Shown: piece by piece, positions 57,750-64,000 of the stretch | Layout of the letters: the number at the start of each line of letters is the position of its first letter | How positions within the stretch are numbered: the stretch's first letter is position 1 | Source: Vandiemenella viatica | Lineage: Eukaryota; Arthropoda; Insecta; Orthoptera; Morabidae | Reading direction: 5' to 3' | Assembly (NCBI GenBank): GCA_031002005.1 | Contig: CM061920.1 | Span: 112,954,095 to 113,018,094 of the forward strand | DNA length: 64,000 nt | Notes under the pieces: model-generated | Database searches by the model: none | Told to the model about the DNA's origin: nothing | The model's input: only the letters and a program-made list of their open reading frames with translations | Made by a program: the position numbers and the translations under genes

Positions 57750-59034
57750 TACGCATCACCCTGTGTATGCGGTTGTGTATTTTAATGCAATATGGGATAA
57801 ATTTTTGTAATTCAATCATTTGAGAACAAAAGTATGAATATAGTAATTTGTCCCAACATAATCAGAAGTGAGAACATTCTGAATGATTTATTACAAGATC
57901 ATGCTACCAAAATGAGTATCATTGATTAAAATGTCACTCATTGTCAAACAATTATAATCGAAATTTTAGAAATGTTAAGAAATAGTTAATATGATATCTA
58001 CTACACTGACACTAAAACTTAACACCACGACACTAATCAAGATGATGTTTCAGCATACCAGAGTACTGTTTCATTACTCATTCTCTGGAAATCAATCACT
58101 GAGGGATGTTGCCAGCAATCTGATCCTAACTGCATACTTAAACTATGATAACACTAATCACAACAAATCTCTGAATCTTCCACTGTCAAGATGACATTAG
58201 GCATTTCACTACTGGGTCAGCTCTACTGGGGATAAAAATTCCACTACAACAACATTCTTCTGCACTAACTAACTGATATTGTAGTAGTCAATAGCAAGAG
58301 GTTATTTTCAAGCAGTAATTAGGTTGTAATACAACATTTACCATTATTTTCAATCAGTAAGTAGGTTATAATACTCTATGGACCAGCATGACATCACTAA
58401 AACTACCTTAGAAAGTATTTATAGTAGTGCTTGTGTTTGACTATTGAAATATTATGACCCAAATTCCATGCTGTATCATGATCACCAATAATCTTGTTGG
58501 GTCAACCTTAGTTCACAATACAGGGAATATATGAATACCAGTAGAAATTTTAATTTTCCAGCAGCAATATTAAAAGTGGAGGTTGTGATTAGCTTGAAAT
58601 GCAACCTGGACATGAATGACAAACTGGCAATCCTTGTTACAACACAAAACATGAATAATTTAGTTTTAATTGCATTCATGAATACAATGTGCTGATGTAA
58701 TCACTTTATATGAATGGGACCAGAATTATTACTGACATTATGTGGTGCAGTATAAGGAGTTATGATTTCAATATTTCTTCTAAATTTTCTTTGATTTCAT
58801 TGCACTGTGCTACATAGCTACACTAATTCTGCTCTGTGTATGTAGTTCCAACTGTATCATGATGTAAAGTACTATACTATTGTATAAATCTATAATGCAG
58901 TTAATAGTAATTTAATATTTATTTTAAAAAAGAACAATTAGTTGAACTGACATTGACCGTCAGTAAAATAAATGGATTAACTATATTTAAGTAACTATAG
59001 CTTCAGAGAGCCATTTTCATAGCAGTTATCTTAC
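57750..59034. other. Intronic sequence 3' of the upstream neprilysin-like exon
   Basis: AT-rich, no motif recognised. Contains the donor end of the 39.4-kb intron. Confidence 0.45.
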
Positions 59035-59106
59035 CTGCTTGTTTGCATTCTGGTGTTATGCATATGTTTTTGCTGTGTTGAGATTCACGCAGTTCAGCAG
59101 CTGATT
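59035..59106 (-). CDS. Neprilysin-like M13 peptidase, upstream exon (partial gene)
   Basis: A 72-bp exon read on the minus strand. It starts after the acceptor TTCATCCCCAG and stops before the donor GTAAG. It begins with the last two bases of a codon and ends with the first base of the next (phase 1 to phase 1), encoding 23 whole codons. The peptide contains KNICITPEC, matching the 'CLTPEC' segment that follows the membrane stalk in M13 metallopeptidases (neprilysin, endothelin-converting enzyme; extracellular zinc endopeptidases that cut small peptides). Its last base plus the first two of the 19671 exon give GCC (Ala), reading CKQAALVLLN, as expected for the family. The exon carrying the cytoplasmic tail and membrane anchor was not found to the right. 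The acceptor is inferred; the donor and reading frame are more certain. Confidence 0.8.
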
Positions 59107-60099
59107 CTGGGGATGAAGTTATTATTTTAAATAAATAAAAATTTGCTCACTTCATGTATTATATCATTTAGGACAACAAACATATCATCACTTTTTCCTT
59201 TTTTAAATGAAATAAAAACACCACCTCTTGAATTGAGAAGGAAGTATCCTGATTCCACTGAGACAGATGAAAATATGACCAAATATGTAAGTATTGTTGC
59301 TATCTTCAGTAACCTGAAATATATTCAATAAAAATGTTAGTACATCATTTAGAAGAATTTTAGAATCTCTAACCTAATATTGAAATAATAGCAAGTCTTA
59401 CTTCAGTTCTTACATTAACGTCATGAATAACAGAACCCAGCATATCTAACATAACTTAACAGGCCCAGCTTTTGTGTACTTCATAAATATTTACATTAGT
59501 TTCAGACAAAACACTTCTGCCATAATGTCATGGAAGCTATATAATCTACAAAATATTTCAGTGATGAAATCAATATTTGGCTACTGTTTCTGCTTCAAAG
59601 CAGCAGATACTTTTATTATTTTCTAAAATATTCAAATTTTACAAATGTGATTTTAATGCATTATGCTTGCTGCCAATATTCCATTGCATACCTTGACAAA
59701 GTTATATAGTTTATGCTCAGGAGAAACCATGTTTACATCTTTGTTAAACATTAATATGATCAAAATTACTATTATTACTTAGTTAGTCAAACAAAATTCT
59801 AAGTCTTTTCTAATTTATTCGATTTTATTGTTGTTTATAATTTATCTTCCTTTAAACAACAGCCTCCCATCCATCTATTTATTTACATACATTTCCAACT
59901 TTGTCTCTCATTTTTCCAACTTTATCTTTTGCATTTCTAACTCTTAAAATGTATTTCTTAATTTATTTCTAAAATACTTCAAGTTAAATGTTTCAAGTTT
60001 CACATCAAACATGCACCATCAACTTCCAGACTAAGCAAATGGTATGATATAATTATTGTCCTTACACACAATTACATTTACTATTAACTATATTCTATA

Positions 60100-60480
60100 A
60101 TTAATTGCGATGGAGAGCACGCTCTGTAGGTAGTTTCACTACACACCCATTTCTTCTCTCTTTGTTGAACTGAATTATTTTTGCCCTCTATGAATGTTAA
60201 CTTTAAATTCTTTCAGCAATTTTGGTAAATTATTCATCAACCCCCTTGGTAATTCATTACAATTTGTGACCCACTTACCTATTGCCCTTATGCCTGAAAT
60301 AAATTACCAGTGTGTGGTTTTAGACATCTTTTAATTTCCATGCATCTCTATTAATTCTTCCACCAATTTCTTTCCATGCCTCATCACCAATACAATGATA
60401 GCACTAAAAGTTATGCACAGTTCTGAGGCCTATTCTATTTTCTCTCTGTCTGCATTGTTCCAAGTCTCGTGTTATCCTAA
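60100..60480 (-). pseudogene. Possible LINE C-terminal remnant, copy 1
   Basis: Minus-strand NELPRGLMNNLPKLLKEFKV near 60195-60255 resembles a LINE tail. The sequence is similar along about 310 bp to 62725-63050 (shared pattern of 'AATGGAG', 'TTTAAATTCTTTCAGC.. TTGGTAA' and 'AATTCTTCCACCA'). Confidence 0.35.
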
Positions 60481-61530
60481 ATAAATGATCTATGATACTG
60501 ACAGAAACCATTCTGTTTCATAAAGTGAAGAGAATACACACTATAAAGTGTAGACTTGACTCAGAAGAAGATCTCAATAACTTTTGTCACTACACGAACA
60601 TGAGGCTTGGACTATTTTTACAATAATTGTTTTTGTGGAACCTAATTTCTTTCGGTAAGTTTATTGGTTATCCTGAATTGCCGCTCAAATGTAATGATTC
60701 CACTTGTAAATTGGTGAATAAGAAGATTTCAGATTTTAAGTCATAAATATACGTTTATCAACCATGTCCCACTCTCTGAAAACAATTGATGTGCCCGGTA
60801 GCTGAGCAATGCACATTGCTGCTGGATTAACTACCTCCATAAATAAAGTACTAATAACTTACAAACTAAGCATAAGAACAAAGTACAATTTAAGATATCA
60901 GTTAAACTTGCTTATCTCTATGCATTAAAAAATTCTCAGCCATGTAACTTCATCGGGAGCAAAGCAATTAAGCTGCAAACATGTGCCAGAATTTATGATG
61001 TTTGTGAATGTAGTTAAATAACTATGGGGAAAACTCCAATATTAGACTTTTCTCATGATATTGGGATGAAACCCTATATTTGTACCAAATTACTTGTTTC
61101 TTGGATTACTGGAGGTACAGTGGCATTTTGATATTGGTGTCATTGAATTTCAATAACTTTCAGAATAAGAAAAACAAATAAGTAAAATTTAACACATTAG
61201 TTAAACCTAGTAAGCTCACTCTGGAAATCTGAAGTGTATAAAGTTATTAGGGTAGGAAGCGATTTCATGTTAGGGGTAGGTAAGGGGTAGATATATGGAA
61301 ATTTACGAGTTTGTGGGTATGTGAGTATGTGGGTAAAAATTTTCTGTGTAGCAAATTTCAGCTTTCTAGGGCTACAGGAAGATCCTTAGGGTTTTGATGG
61401 TCATCAATCAGTCAGTGATTAAGTGAGTGACAAAATCACTGTAGTTCACATCCTAACAACAACCGAACTGAGAACAGTAACGAAATAAAATTTAGTATGT
61501 TTTCTAAGACTGCTGATATCTATGCATAAC

Positions 61531-61665
61531 AGAAATTTGAGACATGTAGCAAAAATATGACAGAAGAAATTGAGGTTGAAAAATGGCCTGAATCGCTTCG
61601 AGAAAAGGGTAGGCAGTGCCACTGTTGACTCGACTTGGCAGGTGCACTGCCGTGCACCCAAATTA
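61531..61665 (+). repeat. 135-bp direct repeat, left copy
   Basis: AGAAATTTGAGACATGTAGC through CCAAATT, about 88% identical by eye to 62102-62236. The 436-bp spacer shows no coding motif. Confidence 0.75.
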
Positions 61666-62101
61666 TAAATGCGGAAGTAGGTTTCTGTCCTTTTGTTATG
61701 TTTTCACGACTAAATAGCTACACTGATAATGATGGAATTTGACAAGGAAATACTTTTTATCTGTAGGAAGGACAGCAGAAATATTTTTTTTTGTATGAAT
61801 AACAGTTGAATTCACGAAATTTTGAGAACTTATCAAATGGTGACATGTGTTAGTCTGTAATGTTATGTCGGTTGCACACGCTGTGGTTCTCAAGCAATTT
61901 GTTAGTGTATGATTTGTTATTAAAATTTGTTTAGAGAAAAAACTTATTATTTAGTATAGAGGTCGATTTGCTCTGCACTGTACTATTATTTTGTGTCTGC
62001 CTAAAAGTTTCTGGCACCAGTTTATTTTGTCTTATTTTTGACATGCCTTCCAGGCATAAACCTGGCCTAAACTGTAGATCTGGCGGAGCATGAACAGCTA
62101 A

Positions 62102-62236
62102 AGAAATTTGAGACACGTAGCAAAAATATGACAAAAGAAATTGAGGTTCAAAAATGGCCCGAAACGCTTCGAGAAACGGGTAAGCAGTGCAGATGTTGTC
62201 TTGACTTGGCGGGTTGCACTGCCATGCACCAAAATT
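62102..62236 (+). repeat. 135-bp direct repeat, right copy
   Basis: AGAAATTTGAGACACGTAGC through CCAAAATT. Partner of 61531-61665, same orientation, same length. Confidence 0.75.
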
Positions 62237-62724
62237 TTGCTTGTTTCTATTAACTATTTCACAATAGTATGAAATTATTTGAACTTATTTGTATTTTCAT
62301 CTTTCTTCCAAATCACTTGTGTAAAACCTTCTAATCACAAAATATCTGATGAATTCTTTGCTCTGTATGAATGAATGATGATATAATTTTCTACTTAATT
62401 TTTTTTAACTTTTAAGTATTTATTTGCAAATATTGAATATATTGTTTATTTCACCAAACCAAATTTCTGTCAGTTTCTTGTAGAGTGGCTTTTGCCTGTT
62501 TTCTCACATTACTTTCCCAAATTGTCTTCTCACAGGTTTATAAACAGTGGCATGAAAACTTTTACACAACAAGAAATGCAAATTAATACCAAAAAAAAAA
62601 ACTGGTATATGGAAAATGTGGGAAGAGAAGGACATACAAGCTAAACATATTTGAGAGACTCAGATTTATTCAGCAAAACAAAAGCTAACCTAACTCAAGA
62701 AACAATTCAATTGATTTTTAATTT

Positions 62725-63050
62725 AATTTAATTTTAATTGCAATGGAGTTCACACACCGGTTGCAATTTTAACATCAACCCATTTTTCCCCTTTTTTGTA
62801 TCTGCCTACTTGTTTCCTTTAAGTATTTCAATTTTAAATTCTCTCAGAGTTATTGGTAAGTTCTTCATCAGCTTCCTCAGCAAATTATTCGTTACCTACT
62901 CCATCACCTGCAAAAGAAATTTTTTCCACTCTTTTCTGCTTAAGATTGAGTTCCAACTTGTGGGTATCCCCATGTTTTCCTTTCAATAAATTTTTCCAAT
63001 TCTTCCACCAGTATCTTTCCAAACCTCATAAACAATATACTCCTTGATTA
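62725..63050 (-). pseudogene. Possible LINE C-terminal remnant, copy 2
   Basis: Diverged copy of 60100-60410; see that entry. Confidence 0.3.
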
Positions 63051-63862
63051 AAATCTTCTTGGGCAACTAGCTGAGAGAGTCCATCGACAAAACACGATGT
63101 TTTGGCATACTAGGCGATAAGCTTGTTTCCGGGGGTTTTCACAAAGCAGCTTATGCTAAACTCTGACCGTGGCTGTGGCCTAAGGATATACTGTCTTGCA
63201 GTTGCCAGCCAACTGAAAAACCTCAGTAAATGAAGGTATGTTTTAAATAATGTTCACTGTAGACTTTCATGAAATTTTCAAATTTATTCTTCAAAAATTA
63301 TTACATCATGCAGTAACCAAATTTATAGCATCAAAATTATTTTCCAAAATAAACAATTACAGGTATAAACCCTGAGACAAGTTGAAAGCAACCCCAATGA
63401 CTCCCTAACTGAATAAATTTCAATTACATTGGAGCAGAAACAATTTCCCCCTCTCTGTTGAAGTTAGTCCATCATGGCCGACACACTAGCCTAGCACCCA
63501 CCCTAATACTTGTTGGTTCTTCTCCACTCATCCTGCCCCATCTGTCCACTGACACAACCTCCTCATACAAGCACTTTCAAACAACTGCCCACTCCATGGG
63601 ATCTGGGACTCTATGTATAAAAAACCAGGTAGATTTCTCAACATATCCAAATATTACGAAATATTCAAACTTATTTTTTCTCTGATCTGCTTGAAAAACA
63701 GAGCTAGTCAAAATGATTACAGCGACTTCACAATTTTTCTTTTGGCTGTTTTATTATAGGTAGGATGATGGGGTTTGCTGTTATAAAACAAGTGACTGTC
63801 CATGTTTCAATTGCACTAAATGCAAGGTTCCCGCAGTGGCTGCTGGAGCGCTAGAGAGCAAG

Positions 63863-64000
63863 ATGGTTGAAAGTGAGAAAGCGTACGTTGTTCTCCAATT
63901 TCATTTCACTCGGTCTGTGGTAACTATTCAGTGACGCTTTAGAACAAAGTTCGGGAGGGATCCCCCTGTGCTAACACCATTCGGTGTTGGTATCAACAGT
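63863..64000 (+). pseudogene. Helix-turn-helix (DUF4817-type) transposon ORF, broken, runs off the window
   Basis: MVESEKAYVVLQFHFTRSVV, then TIQ, a TGA at 63932-63934, RFRTKFGRDPP, and after a one-base shift ANTIRCWYQQ. This is the insect 'EkAycV...h.tRSvvtVQRaFR.kFgrdPP....IRrWy.qF' helix-turn-helix domain found in transposon-derived proteins. Stop and shift within 45 codons show it is decayed. Continues beyond the window. Confidence 0.75.

Larger units (their letters stand above)
19672..59034 (-). other. 39.4-kb intron of the neprilysin-like gene
   Basis: This interval runs from donor GTAAG at 59034 to acceptor TTTACAG ending at 19672. It is inferred as one intron because the flanking exons are in consecutive M13 order, on the same strand and in matching phase. 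Everything recognised inside it is transposable-element sequence. An unrecognised small exon inside cannot be excluded, but the protein join CKQA-ALVLLN leaves no obvious missing segment. The next intron, 6264-19509, holds the 1-kb gap; the third, 5905-6179, has normal length. Confidence 0.8.

Noticed and set aside
59153..59287. Plus-strand AG...GTAAGT-bounded open stretch (PPLELRRKYPDSTETDENMT)
   Set aside because: Looks like an exon by its borders, but it is on the opposite strand to the neprilysin-like gene, shows no family match and has no partner exon.

Overview
This is eukaryotic, AT-rich, TE-packed nuclear DNA, most likely from an arthropod with a large genome, probably an insect. It has spliced coding exons, tRNA-derived SINEs with the insect-type 'gggttttccatggtttccccaaatc' body (shortened here), hAT, Tc1 and Helitron DNA transposons, Penelope-like elements, and several non-LTR and LTR retrotransposon families. 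A scaffold gap of exactly 1,000 N lies at 9028-10027. I see no bacterial genes, operons or CRISPR array.

The only host gene I can support is a neprilysin-like M13 zinc metallopeptidase on the minus strand. Four exons were found: 59035-59106, 19510-19671, 6180-6263 and 5699-5904. All splice in frame with GT/AG borders into one N-terminal ectodomain stretch, from the ICITPEC motif through CDDFYEFACGGW to LGRWP. The start and membrane-anchor exons lie to the right of the window or are unrecognised. The zinc-binding catalytic exons lie to the left of the window. Introns are 39.4 kb, 13.2 kb and 275 bp, so nearly everything else in the window is intronic.

Left to right. 1-5.7 kb: intron with a complete but decayed hAT transposon (1006-4739, 8-bp TSD) that carries a foldback hairpin. 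5.7-6.3 kb: two exons. 6.4-19.5 kb: intron with SINEs, a 167-bp tandem-repeat element (copy 1, with the gap and a LINE fragment inside), an I-type LINE, a Penelope-like 3' region split by an RTE insertion, and two RT fragments. 19.5-19.7 kb: exon. 20.76-32.68 kb: a gag-only LTR retrotransposon on the minus strand, whose 5' LTR is split by a 6.7-kb insertion holding a CR1/Jockey-like LINE with an SGNH-esterase ORF1 and a GC-rich hAT MITE. 32.7-38 kb: decayed LINE and Penelope-like pieces. 38.0-40.5 kb: hAT MITE and a well-preserved RTE element. 41-48 kb: LINE pieces, a Helitron helicase remnant interrupted by a SINE, and a second CR1/Jockey-like copy. 49.5-51.7 kb: Penelope-like element with a GIY-YIG endonuclease. 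51.75-53.28 kb: copy 2 of the tandem-repeat element, inverted. 53.4-57.75 kb: Penelope-like, SINE, Tc1/hAT nest and RTE-like tail. 59.0 kb: exon. 59-64 kb: upstream intron with small repeats and a broken helix-turn-helix transposon ORF at the edge.

The two most unusual objects are the tandem-repeat element, present as two inverted copies that share both outer borders, and the gag-only LTR element reconstructed across a 6.7-kb insertion by its 4-bp TSD.
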